From contig CAWEFK010000016.1 of assembly GCA_963808315.1 (NCBI GenBank), positions 1 through 64,000 of the forward strand: a DNA stretch of 64,000 nt, in the 5' to 3' direction. A model generated the notes under the pieces. The model was given only the letters and a program-made list of their open reading frames with translations, searched no databases and was not told the origin of the DNA. Every line of letters begins with the position of its first letter. The first letter of the stretch is position 1. The DNA comes from Palsa-504 sp963808315 (GTDB lineage: Bacteria; Actinomycetota; Actinomycetes; Streptosporangiales; Streptosporangiaceae). The position numbers and the translations under genes were made by a program. Of the stretch, positions 15,389 through 24,836 are shown piece by piece.

Positions 15389-16392
15389 TGCGCGCGCTGG
15401 TGATCACCGGCCCAAGGTCGGCGCGGGTGCAGGAGGTCCAGGCTCCGCAGGCCGGCCCCGGGCAGGTGGTCGTCGACGTCCGCCGGGCCGGGATCTGCGG
15501 GACCGACGTCGAGTTGTTCACCGGCCAGCTGGCCTATTTCGCCCAGGGCAAGACGCGCTTCCCGGTGCGCCCGGGGCACGAGTGGAGCGGGATGGTGTCC
15601 GGCCTCGGCGCCGGGGTGGACGCGGGCTGGCTGGGCGGCCGGGTGACCGGGGACACCATGCTGGGCTGCGGGCACTGCGCCCGCTGCCGGGCCGGGCACG
15701 GGCACGTCTGCGCCGAACGGCACGAGGTCGGGATCATGGGCTGGCCCGGCGCGCTGGCCGAGCAGGTGCTGGTACCGGTGTCCAGCCTGCACCGGCTGCC
15801 CGACGCCCTGGATGACAGGGCCGGCGCCCTGGTGGAACCGGGGGGCAACGCCTGGCGGGCCGTCTCGGCCGCCTGCGCCGGCCCGGGGAAGCGGATCCTG
15901 GTGTGCGGACCGGGCACGATCGGGCTGCTGACCGTGGCCTTCGCCACGGCCGCGGGCGCCGAGGTCCACGTCCTGGCCGTCGAGGACGGCCGCCGGGACC
16001 TCGCCTCGTCGTTCGGGGCCGCGGCCTACTGGACCGCCGGCGAGCCGCCCGCGCAGACCTACGATGCGGTCATCGACTGCACCGACGATCACCAGATGCC
16101 CGCGGCGGCCCTGGCGCTGGCCGAGCCGACGGGCCGGCTCGTCTGCATCGGCATCTCCGGCGTGCCCAGCCTGGTCGACAGCCGCGATCTGGTGCTGGCG
16201 GACCTGACCGCGATCGGCATCCTCGGCGCTTCGGCGGGCCTGGCCCCCGCGATCGAGCACTACGCCGACGGCCGGGTGGATCCGTCCGCCATCGTGGCGG
16301 TGACCATCGGCCTCGGACACGCGGCCGAGGCGCTGGCCGGGCAGGTCAGCACCGGAGCGGGCACCAAGATCCACATCGATCCAAGCAGGTAA
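15388..16392 (+). CDS. Zinc-dependent alcohol dehydrogenase (threonine/sorbitol dehydrogenase type)
   Basis: The 334-residue enzyme has catalytic zinc ligands C37, H64 and E65 (GICGTDVELF, RPGHEWSG). A structural-zinc lobe follows (GCGHCARCRAGHGHVC). The NAD(P) fold shows VCGPGTIGLLTVAFATAAGA, and a conserved VIDCTD follows. It belongs to the medium-chain family, near threonine, sorbitol or galactitol dehydrogenases. Substrate cannot be told from sequence. Its ATG overlaps the TetR stop, giving a two-gene operon in which the regulator controls the enzyme. Confidence 0.88.
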   Translation: MRALVITGPRSARVQEVQAPQAGPGQVVVDVRRAGICGTDVELFTGQLAYFAQGKTRFPVRPGHEWSGMVSGLGAGVDAGWLGGRVTGDTMLGCGHCARCRAGHGHVCAERHEVGIMGWPGALAEQVLVPVSSLHRLPDALDDRAGALVEPGGNAWRAVSAACAGPGKRILVCGPGTIGLLTVAFATAAGAEVHVLAVEDGRRDLASSFGAAAYWTAGEPPAQTYDAVIDCTDDHQMPAAALALAEPTGRLVCIGISGVPSLVDSRDLVLADLTAIGILGASAGLAPAIEHYADGRVDPSAIVAVTIGLGHAAEALAGQVSTGAGTKIHIDPSR

Positions 16393-16416
16393 TCGATCCA
16401 GGCAGGCAGGGCCGGG

Positions 16417-18517
16417 TCACGGCAGCCGGATGCCGTACACGAACCCGTCCTGGTCGCCCGTGACCAGGGTGCTGCCGACGATCACCGGGCGGGAGTAGGA
16501 GTAGGCCAGCGTGTGCTGCACCGACCCCTGCCGGCGGCCATCAGCGAGCCGGACGCCGATCAGCCTGCCGCGGGCGGACAGCACCCAGGCGGTGTCGCTG
16601 TCGCTGTCGACGGTGACGCCCGCGTTCAGCACCCGGACCTTGAGCGCGGCTCGCCAGCTGGCGCGGCCGTCGGTCAGGCCGACCCGGCAGATGGTGCCCT
16701 GCTCGTCGGTCAGCAGGGCGGTGTCGTCTCCGAGCACGACCGCGGCCGGGTACATGGTGCTGCCTGGGAACTTCCAGCGCAGCGCGCCGGTGGCTGTCTC
16801 CAGCGCCAGCGAGCCGGACACCGTGGCCACGATGACCGCCCCGGCGCCGAGCACGGCGGTGCTGTCCCAGCCGCTGTACAGGGCCACCCGGTGCTGGTCA
16901 CCCGAGACCATCGGGAATGACCAGGCCTGCCGTCCGGTGAGCGCGTCATAGGCGCGGGCATGACCGTCGGCGGCGCTGGTGTAGACCCGGAGCCCGTCGC
17001 ACGCGGCCTGCCCGGCGGAAAACCCGCGGCCGGTCACCGACCACAGGAGCTTCCCGGTGGCCGCGTGGACGGTGATCAGCTGGCGCCCGGCCGAGAACAC
17101 GACGTATTCATCGTCACCCACCCGCGCGACCGCGGGCGCGGACAGGACCGGGGCACCCGCGTCGAAGCGCCAGATGGTCCGCCCGCTGGCGGCTTCCAGG
17201 GCGTACAGCTGCCGGTCGGCGGACGGGACGAACAGCGTGCGCCCGGCGGCGTCCACGCCGGGACGCCGGTAGACCGGCCCGAGCCGGACGCGCCATAGCC
17301 ACGGGGAACGGTGATCCCCCGGGCCGGGCGAGACCCGGACGGCGGCCACCTCCCCGGCGGTCGAGGCGGCCACGATCACCGGGCCTGCGGGGCGCCCGGC
17401 CACGGCGATCCCGGCCTGCACCGCCCCGGCCAGCCGCAGCCGCCAGGACGGCACCGGGTCGGCCGCGCCACCAGGCGTGCTGAACGGGACGTGCTTCTCC
17501 TGCCAGCTGCCGTCCGGGGCCAGCAGCCGCAGCTGCAGGCGATGCTCCCCCGGCACCAGCCGAGGGACGGGCACCGTCCCCGACCAGCGTCCGGCGTCCG
17601 GGCCGCTGGGTCCCGCGGCCAGCTCGTGCCAGTCGCCGCCCGCCAGCACCTGCGGATAGGTCGAGGCCGACACGCTGCTCACCTGGACGGCCGGCTGGGC
17701 CAGCACCGTGACCGGCAGCCGTCCGCCGGCCGCGGCGCCGACCAGGACCCGGTGCAGGGACCGGGGGCGCCATCTGGACAACGGGATGGTGACCACGGGC
17801 AGCACGGCGTGGGTCCCGTCCGCAGCCACCGTGACCCGGGAGACCGCGAGCGCACGGCGCTCCGGCCCAGTCCTTCACCTCCTCCGCCCAGTAGAAGACC
17901 GGGCGGGCCAGGACGGGCGCCAGCGTCAGCTGGGTCAGCTCGTTGTAGCGCGTGACCTCTTCGCGGTGGATATGCCCGGCGAAGATGCCGCGGACGTCAT
18001 ACCTGGCCACCAGGTCGAGCAGGGCGGCCTGGTCATCGATCTCATAGTGCCCGGCGCCGACCGGGAAGTGCTGGAACAACAGCACCGGGGTTTCCTCGGC
18101 CAGCCCGCGCAGGACCCGCTCGAGCCAGCGCAGGCCGCCCGGGCCGTAGTGGCCGGGCTCCTGGAGCGCCTGGGTGGGGTCAAGCCCGACGAAGTGCACG
18201 CCCCCCGCTTCGAAGGACGACGGCGCCGCGCCGAATTGAGCCTGGTACCGCCCCTTGGCGCTGGCGTCCCACCGCACATCGTGATTGCCAGGCACGTGCC
18301 GGACCCGGCCGGTCAGCGCGGCCGGAAGCACCTGGTGGTAGAGGCGGTACTCACTCGGCAGGCCGGTGTCGGTGATGTCGCCGCAGTGCAGCACCAGGTC
18401 CGGCGCCAGCCGGGCGATGGTGCCGTACACCTGAGCCAGCCGTTCCGCCGACCCGGCGTGCGCGGTGCTGATGTGCGTGTCACTGACCAGAGCGAAACGC
18501 AGTGGATCACCGGTCAT
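16417..18517 (-). pseudogene. Metallophosphoesterase fused to a PQQ-type beta-propeller, one frameshift
   Basis: ATG 18517 opens a calcineurin-like phosphoesterase: LRFALVSDTHIS, LHCGDITDTG, VPGNHDVRW, EIDDQAALLDL, GIFAGHIHREE hold the metal ligands in order. Near 17865 the frame shifts by one base, after VKDWAG. The next frame reads ERRALAVSRVTVAADGTHAV and runs to 16417. That part has an Ig-like stretch, then PQQ-propeller repeats (YALEAASGRTIWRFDAGAPV, VHAATGKLLWSVTG, YDALTGRQAWSFPM, ALETATGALRWKFPG). The restored protein has about 699 residues, as in known actinomycete phosphoesterase-propeller proteins. It has no signal peptide. The substrate is unknown. The single break could be an assembly error. 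Confidence 0.75.
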
Positions 18518-18567
18518 CGGGGGTCCGGATCCACGGCCATGAGCGAACCTTAACGGCACTCGCGACG

Positions 18568-18822
18568 CTACGTTTCGTCGTGCTCCTGAAGGAACACGCG
18601 GAACTCGTCGATTGCCTCCTCGGGGTCCGGGCCGAGGTCGGGGACAATCGCCATCTCCGTGCCGGTCCAGTAGGCCCCCACGTACTCACCGTCGTCGGTC
18701 GGCACAAGGAGATGGTGGTGCGCGATCTTGATGTGGTCCCGTACCTCGGTCAAGGTCACCCCGGGTGGGACCACGCCGATCGCGGGAGAGTCGCTGTCGT
18801 CGATGTCCAGATTCTCGAGCAC
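18568..18822 (-). CDS. Small acidic hypothetical protein
   Basis: GTG 18822 has a clear GGAAGGAG ribosome site, so I prefer it to the upstream GTG at 18861. The 84 residues are acidic (MLENLDIDDSDSP start, EEAIDEFRVFLQEHDET end) with a beta-rich middle (HLLVPTDDGEYVGAYWTGTE). There is no recognised domain. It lies between the phosphoesterase gene and the divergent NhaA gene. Confidence 0.6.
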   Translation of the reverse strand: MLENLDIDDSDSPAIGVVPPGVTLTEVRDHIKIAHHHLLVPTDDGEYVGAYWTGTEMAIVPDLGPDPEEAIDEFRVFLQEHDET

Positions 18823-18915
18823 CTGTCTCCTTCCGCGGCTGCCAAGCTCATCATGGGGCACGCTGGCCGGATCGTTCGGGATAAAAATGAGAAAATGATC
18901 TGGTGAACTAGGGGG

Positions 18916-20819
18916 GTGAGCGAGGCGGCGGAGGACGAGGCGGCGGCGGAGGGTGGGACGTTTTCCGGGCGGACGGCTTGGGCACGGCGGATGGAGACGC
19001 CGCTGCGTTCGTTCCTGCGGACCGAGACGGGCAGCGCCTCGGTGCTAGCAGGCGCCACGGTGGCCGCGCTGATCTGGGCGAACATCAGCGTGTCGAGCTA
19101 CGACACGGTGTGGGCCACCCGGCTGTCCGTGCTGGTCGGCGGGTCGGGTGTGAGTCTCGATGTCCGCGGATTCGTGAACTCCGGGTTGATGGCGTTCTTC
19201 TTCCTGGTGGTCGGGCTGGAGGCACGGCGCGAGTTCGACATGGGCGAGCTGCGGGTGCGGAGCAGGCTGACGCTGCCGCTGCTGGCCGGCCTGGGCGGCA
19301 TGATCGTGCCCATCGGAATCTACCTGGTGTTCAACGCCGGACGGCCGTCCGAGCACGGGTGGGGCATGGCGATGTCAACGGACACCGCGTTCGCGCTGGG
19401 CGCGCTGGCCCTGGTCGGCCGGAGGCTGCCGGACCGGGTCCGCACCTACCTGCTCACCTTTTCCGTCGTCGACGACCTGGCCGGGCTCGCGGTCATCGCG
19501 GTCGCCTACAGCGGGCAGATCCGGGTGATACCGCTGGTGTTCGGCCTCGGGTTCCTCGCCGCGGTGCTTGTCATCCGGGCGCGCGGCGTCCGGTACGGGC
19601 CGGCGTACCTGGTCACCGGGGTCGCGGCCTGGGTGGCGTTCCTGAAATCGGGCGTGGACCCGATCGTGGTGGGGCTGATCATGGGCCTGCTGACCTACGC
19701 CTACTCGGCCACCCGGGCCTCCCTGGAGCAGGCGACGGAGGCCTTCCGGATGTTCCGCGAGCAGCCCACCGCCGAGCTGGCGCAATCGGCGAGCGACGGG
19801 GTGCGCTCCGCGATCTCGCCGAACGACCGGCTCTCGCAGATCTTCCACCCGTGGACCAGCTACGTCATCGTGCCGCTGTTCGCGCTGGCCAACGCGGGGA
19901 TCGTGCTCAACGGCGGGTTCCTGGCCCGCGCCTACACCTCGCCGGTCACGCTCGGCATCTTGGTCGGCTACCTGGTGGGTAAGCCGGCGGCACCGCCGGC
20001 TGCGCATGGCTGGTCGCCCGGTTCAGCCACGGGCGGCTGATCCCTCCGGTCGGCTGGGGCGCGGTGGCCGGCGTGGGGGCCGTCGCCGGGATTGGCTTCA
20101 CGGTGTCCCTGCTGATCGCCTCGCTGGCGCTGAGCGGCACCGAACTGGCCGAGGCGAAGCTGGGCATCCTGTCCGCCGCGGTGGCCGCGACGGGCCTGAG
20201 CTGGATCGTCTTCCGGGTGGTGAACGGGCTGCCGATCCGGACCCGGCTGCGCGCGCTGCTGGGGGTGGCCGAGGCCATCACCGACCTGATCGTGCCGGTG
20301 GAGCCCGGCCGGGATCACATCCGCGGTCCGGCGCACGCCGCGGTCACCGTGGTCGAGTACGGGGATTTCGAGTGCCCCTACTGCGGCCAGGCCGAGCCGG
20401 GCGTGCGGGAGCTGCTGCACGAGTTCGGCGATATCCGGTACGTGTGGCGGCACCTGCCGCTGCCCGACGTCCACCCCGAAGCGCAGCTCGCCGCCGAGGC
20501 GGCCGAGGCGGCCGGACGGCAGGGGAAGTTCTGGGAGATGCACGACCGGCTCTTCGACCACCAGGACGCGCTGCGCCCCCGCGACCTGGTCGCGCACGCG
20601 GCCGCGCTCGGCCTCGACCTCGACCGGTTCGCCACGGACCTGCGCAAGCACGTCGGCGCCGCGCACGTCAGCGAGGACGTGGAGTCCGCCGACCTGTCCA
20701 ATGTTTCGGGGACTCCGACGTTCTTCGTCAATGGCAGAAGGCACTACGGCGCTTATGACCTGGAAAGCCTGTCAAAAGCGGTGAAATTGGCCATGGCCCG
20801 GGCAAAAATAAGCGCTTGA
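18916..20819 (+). pseudogene. nhaA: NhaA-type Na+/H+ antiporter fused to a DsbA/thioredoxin domain, one frameshift
   Basis: The GTG start gives NhaA: FLRTETGSASVLAGATVAAL, MAFFFLVVGLEARREFDMGE, AMSTDTAFALGALALVGRRL, LLTFSVVDDLAGLAVIAVAY. The paired aspartates of the ion site are in VVDDLAG. Near 19985 the frame breaks (VGKP). One base away it continues AWLVARFSHGRLIPPVGWG, then GVGAVAGIGFTVSLLIASLA, the last NhaA helices. About 70 residues later a thioredoxin-like domain begins (VTVVEYGDFECPYCGQAEPG with its CPYC pair) and ends SGTPTFFVNGRRHYGAYDLE. NhaA-thioredoxin fusions are known in actinobacteria. The antiporter extrudes sodium, and the CPYC domain may act in disulfide chemistry. The intact version would have about 634 residues. 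Confidence 0.82.
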
Positions 20820-20918
20820 TAAGCGGCGACACGCGGGATAAACGTACGGCTTCCCCGACTTTAGGCGACCAGTGTGCCAGCCTAGTCGCGACAAATCGTT
20901 GTCCAGCTAGGGGGAAAA

Positions 20919-21521
20919 ATGAAACGCACGCTCGCGGTGGCCATCACCGCGCTGATGGCAGGCACGTCGATATGGCTGGCCAGTTCGCCGGCTGACGCGC
21001 GGCCTAAGCCGGCGAAGTCGCCGGTGCATCAGAGCGCGACGATCAAGGCGCTGACCAGGTGGACCTATCAGGGGGACGGTAAGCTCGCGGTCACGGCCAA
21101 CTGCCCACAACGGCGTGACCTCGCGGTGGTCAGGTCAAAAATGCTGCCTCATCCGGTTAATATGCGGCACGGCGGCTACCTCCTGATTAATGTCACTGAT
21201 AAGACAAAGCCGGGGAAGTACGCCATAGCGCTCTCGTGCGCGCCTAAGGGTGGCCGGGTTAACGGGGCCGACGTCATTTCGGTAAAGATCATGAAGCGGC
21301 TATCGCCGTTCAAGCAGCCGCGGACACCGGCGCTGCCGCGACACTTCCACGCCAGCGTGACTGTCCGCTCGGGGCCGCCCGCGGCCCGGACAACCGCACC
21401 CGGCAAGAGCGAGCACTGCGGGTGCATGCACGGCCGGAAGCATCACCCGAAGAAGGCCCCGGTTCCGGCTACTCCGGTGCCCCCGCTGTCCCCCAACCCC
21501 TACCTGCCGCAGGCATCATGA
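20919..21521 (+). CDS. Secreted hypothetical protein with His/Cys-rich, Pro-rich tail
   Basis: The 200-residue protein has a Sec signal peptide (MKRTLAVAITALMAGTSIWL, cleavage near SPADA-RP). Residues 45-125 form a beta domain (YQGDGKLAVTANCPQRRDLA, GGYLLINVTDKTKPGKYAIA, LSCAPKGG) with two Cys that could pair. The tail is unusual: SEHCGCMHGRKHHPKK with a possible metal-binding C-x-C/His cluster, then Pro-rich repeats to the end. Related proteins occur singly in Streptosporangiales-type genomes. I know of no function. Metal binding is inferred. Confidence 0.65.
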   Translation: MKRTLAVAITALMAGTSIWLASSPADARPKPAKSPVHQSATIKALTRWTYQGDGKLAVTANCPQRRDLAVVRSKMLPHPVNMRHGGYLLINVTDKTKPGKYAIALSCAPKGGRVNGADVISVKIMKRLSPFKQPRTPALPRHFHASVTVRSGPPAARTTAPGKSEHCGCMHGRKHHPKKAPVPATPVPPLSPNPYLPQAS

Positions 21522-21555
21522 GAGGCTGGCGTTAACGACAAGGAGGAGGTACCGC

Positions 21556-22410
21556 GTGAACGCGCAGCCAACCGCCGCGGCGGCAGGGACCATCGACGTC
21601 GGTGGCGACCTGACCGTCAACCGCCTGGGGTTCGGCGCCATGAGAATCACCGGGTCGGGCGTCTGGGGTGAGCCACCCAGCCGGGATCAGGCCATCGCGA
21701 CGCTCAGGCGGGTGGTGGAGCTCGGCGTCAACTTCATCGACACCGCCGACTCCTACGGGCCCGAGGTCAGCGAGACCCTCATCGCCGAAGCGCTGCATCC
21801 GTATCCAGACGACCTGGTGATCGCGACCAAGGGCGGCTTCGCGCGGTCCGGCCCGAATCGCTGGGAGCCCGACGGGCGCCCGGAGCACCTCAGGGAAGCC
21901 TGCGAGGGCAGCCTGCGCAGGCTCAGGCTCGACCAGCTACCGCTGTACCAGTTCCACGTCCCTGACCCGAAGGTGCCGCTGGCCGAGTCGGTCGGCGCGA
22001 TCGCCGAGCTCAAGGCCGAGGGCAAGATCCGTCACGTCGGCCTGTCCAATGTGACAGAGGACCAGTTCCGCGAGGCCACGCGGATCGTCCCGGTCGTGTC
22101 GATACAGAACAGGTTCAACGTGACCGACCGGAAGTCGGAGTCGATCATCGACCTGTGTGAGCAGGAGAGCCTGGTGTTCCTGCCCTGGGCGCCGATCCAG
22201 GAGGCCGAGGAGAAGGTCGCGGTGGCCGTGGCCGCCGAACGGCTCGGGGTCACCAAGCACCAGGTCGTGCTGGCCTGGTTGCTGGCCCACTCGCCCGCGA
22301 TCCTGCCCATCCCCGGGACCGGCTCGCCCGGCCACGCGGAAGAGAACGTCGCCGCGGCGGCCCTCGAGCTGAGCCGGGACGAACTTGAGGCCATCAGCAA
22401 GGGCGGGTGA
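21556..22410 (+). CDS. Aldo/keto reductase
   Basis: GTG 21556 follows AAGGAGGAGG. The 284-residue TIM-barrel enzyme has the catalytic tetrad D62, Y67, K92 and H134 (NFIDTADSYGP, IATKGGF, LYQFHVPDP). The NADPH-binding end reads ILPIPGTGSPGHAEENV. It matches the YghZ/PLP-reductase-like group (AKR family), whose members reduce aldehydes or ketones. It is followed 20 bp later by an amidohydrolase and is probably co-transcribed. Confidence 0.92.
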   Translation: MNAQPTAAAAGTIDVGGDLTVNRLGFGAMRITGSGVWGEPPSRDQAIATLRRVVELGVNFIDTADSYGPEVSETLIAEALHPYPDDLVIATKGGFARSGPNRWEPDGRPEHLREACEGSLRRLRLDQLPLYQFHVPDPKVPLAESVGAIAELKAEGKIRHVGLSNVTEDQFREATRIVPVVSIQNRFNVTDRKSESIIDLCEQESLVFLPWAPIQEAEEKVAVAVAAERLGVTKHQVVLAWLLAHSPAILPIPGTGSPGHAEENVAAAALELSRDELEAISKGG

Positions 22411-22430
22411 CGGCCAGCTAAGGACGGATC

Positions 22431-23648
22431 GTGGCTGAGACGAGCATCGCGATAACCGGCGGCCGGGTCGTCCCGATCGAGGGCGAGCCGGCCGAAGGCG
22501 GGACCGTCCTGTTGCGGGACGGGAAGATAGCGGCCGTCGAGGGACCCGGGTTCGTGGTGCCCGACGGCGTGGACGTGGTGGATGCGACCGGAAAGTGGGT
22601 GCTGCCCGGCTTCATCGACGCGCACGCGCACGCCGGGGTGAGCGAGGAGGCCGAAGGCTGGGCCGGCCAGGACACCAACGAGCGCACCAACCCGGTCACC
22701 GCGCAGGTCCGGGCGCTTGACGCGATCAATCCCGCCGACCTGGGCTTCCGCGACGCCATTACCGGCGGCGTGCTCGCGGTCAACGTCAACCCGGGCTCGG
22801 CCAACCCGGTCGGCGGGCAGACCGCGGCCATCAAATGCTGGGGCCGCACCGTGGACGAGATGGTGCTGCGCGAGCCAGCCGGCCTGAAGTCCGCGCTCGG
22901 CGAGAACCCCAAGCGGGTCTACGGGGAGCGGAACGAGATGCCGTCGACCCGGCTGGGGACCGCCGCGGTGATCCGCAGCGCGTTCGTCGACGCGCAGAAC
23001 TACCAGGCGAAACTGGCCGCGGCGCAGCGAACCGCTGAGTCCGAACGGACCGTGGTGGAACGCGACCTCAAACTGGAGGCCCTGGGTCGGGTGCTGCGGC
23101 GGGAGATTCCCTGGCGGCAGCACTGTCACCGTGCGGACGATATCGCGACCGCGATGCGGATCGCGAAGGAGTTCGGCTATGACCTGGTGATCGATCATGG
23201 CACCGAGGCTTACCTGCTGGCCGAGCAGATCGCCGCCGCCTCCATCCCGGTGATCATCGGACCGCTGTTCACCAGCCGGTCCAAGGTGGAGCTGCGGAAC
23301 CGGTCGCTGGCCAACCCGGGGCGGCTCGCCGCGGCCGGGGTACGCATCGCCATCACCACCGACCACCCGGTGGTCCCGATCCACTTCCTGATCCACCAGG
23401 CCACGCTGGCGGTCAAGGAGGGGCTGGACCCGGTGACGGCGCTGCGCGCGGTGACGATCCACCCGGCCCAGATCATCGGCTGCGCCGACCGGATCGGCTC
23501 GCTGGCGCCGGGCAAGGACGCCGACGTGGTCATCTGGTCCGGCGATCCGCTGGACGTGATGAGCCGGGCCGAGCGGGCGTACGTGGACGGCCGCGAGATC
23601 TACCGGTACGACTACGAACGGCGCGAGGGCGTGTTCGCCGATTGGTAG
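22431..23648 (+). CDS. Imidazolonepropionase-like amidohydrolase
   Basis: The 405-residue protein has the amidohydrolase layout: beta-sandwich start (ITGGRVVPIEGEPAEGG, VLLRDGKIAAVEGP), metal site LPGFIDAHAHAGVSE (H65, H67), and later His ligands WRQHCHRADD and VIDHGTEA. The metal-binding Asp is in ITTDHPVVP. The closing strand is GSLAPGKDADVVIWSGDPLD. It groups with imidazolonepropionase-like and other cytosolic cyclic-amide hydrolases of unknown substrate. The GTG start follows the aldo/keto reductase closely. Its 3' end overlaps the convergent PfpI gene by 37 bp. Confidence 0.88.
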   Translation: MAETSIAITGGRVVPIEGEPAEGGTVLLRDGKIAAVEGPGFVVPDGVDVVDATGKWVLPGFIDAHAHAGVSEEAEGWAGQDTNERTNPVTAQVRALDAINPADLGFRDAITGGVLAVNVNPGSANPVGGQTAAIKCWGRTVDEMVLREPAGLKSALGENPKRVYGERNEMPSTRLGTAAVIRSAFVDAQNYQAKLAAAQRTAESERTVVERDLKLEALGRVLRREIPWRQHCHRADDIATAMRIAKEFGYDLVIDHGTEAYLLAEQIAAASIPVIIGPLFTSRSKVELRNRSLANPGRLAAAGVRIAITTDHPVVPIHFLIHQATLAVKEGLDPVTALRAVTIHPAQIIGCADRIGSLAPGKDADVVIWSGDPLDVMSRAERAYVDGREIYRYDYERREGVFADW

Positions 23649-24289
23649 CCTTCCCCGGCCGGGACGAAGCGGCTGCCGGAGCGGAGGCGGGCGACTACGG
23701 CGGCGGGGGCGCGGTCCGGGGAGCCCGCGTCGTAGGGCGGCTGCGGGTCGTACTCGATGCCGAGCTGGATGGCCTGGGCCACCTCATCGCCCGCGATCCG
23801 CCCGGCCAGCGTCAGCCCCATGTCAAGGCCGGCCGATACGCCCGCCGCGGTCACGTACTTGCCGTCGAAGACCACCCGCTCGCTGACCGGGGTCACGCCA
23901 AGCGCCGCGAGTTCGTCCAGAGCCAGCCAGTGCGAGGTCGCGCGGCGGCCGGCCAGCAGGCCGGCCGCGGCCAGGATGAGCGAGCCCGTGCACACCGAGG
24001 TGGTCCAGGTGCTCGCCTGGTCGGCGGCGCGGAGCCACTCGTGCAGCGGGCCGTCGTTCATCTGGTCGCTCTGACCGGGGCCACCGGGCAGCACGAGGAC
24101 GTCCGGGTGCGGCACGTCGGCCAGCACGGCCGGGGCGGACAGGGACAGGATGTTTCTGTCGTCGGCGACGGGGCCCGCCTGCTCGGCGGTGAAGACCACG
24201 TCCGCGCCGGGCAGCTTGCTGAACACCTGGTAGGGACCGACCGCGTCCAGCGCGGTGAACCGGTCAAAGAGCAGGATGGCAATTTGCAT
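23612..24289 (-). CDS. DJ-1/PfpI-family protein
   Basis: ATG 24289 sits after CAGGGAGAG. The 225-residue protein has the class-I glutamine amidotransferase-like fold, with the nucleophile elbow WTTSVCTGSLILAAAGLL (C100), preceded by VLVLPGGPG and followed by ATSHWLALDEL. This is the isonitrile-hydratase-like/ThiJ group often annotated as intracellular peptidase or chaperone. The acidic partner of Cys is in the early FDRFTALDAVGPY. It lies 17 bp downstream of another gene on the same strand, so the two form an operon. Confidence 0.88.
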   Translation of the reverse strand: MQIAILLFDRFTALDAVGPYQVFSKLPGADVVFTAEQAGPVADDRNILSLSAPAVLADVPHPDVLVLPGGPGQSDQMNDGPLHEWLRAADQASTWTTSVCTGSLILAAAGLLAGRRATSHWLALDELAALGVTPVSERVVFDGKYVTAAGVSAGLDMGLTLAGRIAGDEVAQAIQLGIEYDPQPPYDAGSPDRAPAAVVARLRSGSRFVPAGEGYQSANTPSRRS

Positions 24290-24306
24290 GTCTCTCCCTG
24301 GTGAGC

Positions 24307-24690
24307 TCAGGGCTGGAGGCGGCCGGCGAGACCTTCGACGTCGGCCACGGTGACGGTGAGGGCCGGGTGGCCCTTGTGCCGCAGCGGTGAGGCTACCGGG
24401 GCACGGAAGTGGACGCAGACACCCGCGGATGAGTTGGTCCCGAACGTCAGGCCCCGGTCGGCGAGCGACATCCGCGCGCCCGCGGCCGTCCACCAGTGGT
24501 AACCCCGGGTGACGTGCGCCTCGTCGATGTTGGCGAGTGGCGTCTCCAGCCGGAGAAATCCGAACCTGGCCTGGAACTTTCCGTCGTCGGTGAGGGTGAC
24601 GCCGTCCCGGTCCGGGCGTACGCCGAAGGGCAGCCAGAACGGTGCGAGCCGTCGGTCCACGGCGTAGCTGAAGAACTCGGGCATAGCCAT
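24307..24690 (-). CDS. Conserved hypothetical protein
   Basis: The 127 residues begin MAMPEFFSYAVDRRLAPFWL. Strand-rich sequence follows (GVTLTDDGKFQARFGFLRLE, ANIDEAHVTRGYHWWTAAGA, GLTFGTNSSAGVCVHFRAPV, HPALTVTVADVEGLAGRL). The pattern suggests a PH-like beta barrel common in actinomycetes. It is first in a two-gene unit with the PfpI protein. Function unknown. Confidence 0.7.
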   Translation of the reverse strand: MAMPEFFSYAVDRRLAPFWLPFGVRPDRDGVTLTDDGKFQARFGFLRLETPLANIDEAHVTRGYHWWTAAGARMSLADRGLTFGTNSSAGVCVHFRAPVASPLRHKGHPALTVTVADVEGLAGRLQP

Positions 24691-24756
24691 GACTCTAGGC
24701 GACGGCCGGCCGGCCGACCGCGCCGGCACCATCAGAAGCCCGTGCTCAGGGAATAG

Positions 24757-24770
24757 ACAGACCGATCTGT
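24757..24770. promoter_or_regulatory. TetR-type operator before the MFS remnant
   Basis: ACAGA (24757-24761) and TCTGT (24766-24770) are perfect arms around CCGA within ATAGACAGACCGATCTGTTC, a familiar TetR/QacR-type site. It lies 67 bp before the remnant's ATG. The cognate regulator is not next to it in this window. Confidence 0.5.
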
Positions 24771-24836
24771 TCGGTTGCTGCACACGACTCACCGTATTGC
24801 GCAGCAGTACATTCCACAGCCACCAAGGAGACCGCC

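Noticed and set aside
10971..16392. Secondary-metabolite gene cluster
   Set aside because: The oxidoreductases, TetR and MerR genes lack any core biosynthetic enzyme (PKS, NRPS, terpene synthase, RiPP) in the window.
15388..16392. Assigning the alcohol dehydrogenase a specific substrate
   Set aside because: The zinc ligands are clear, but nothing in the sequence separates threonine, sorbitol and other polyol dehydrogenases.
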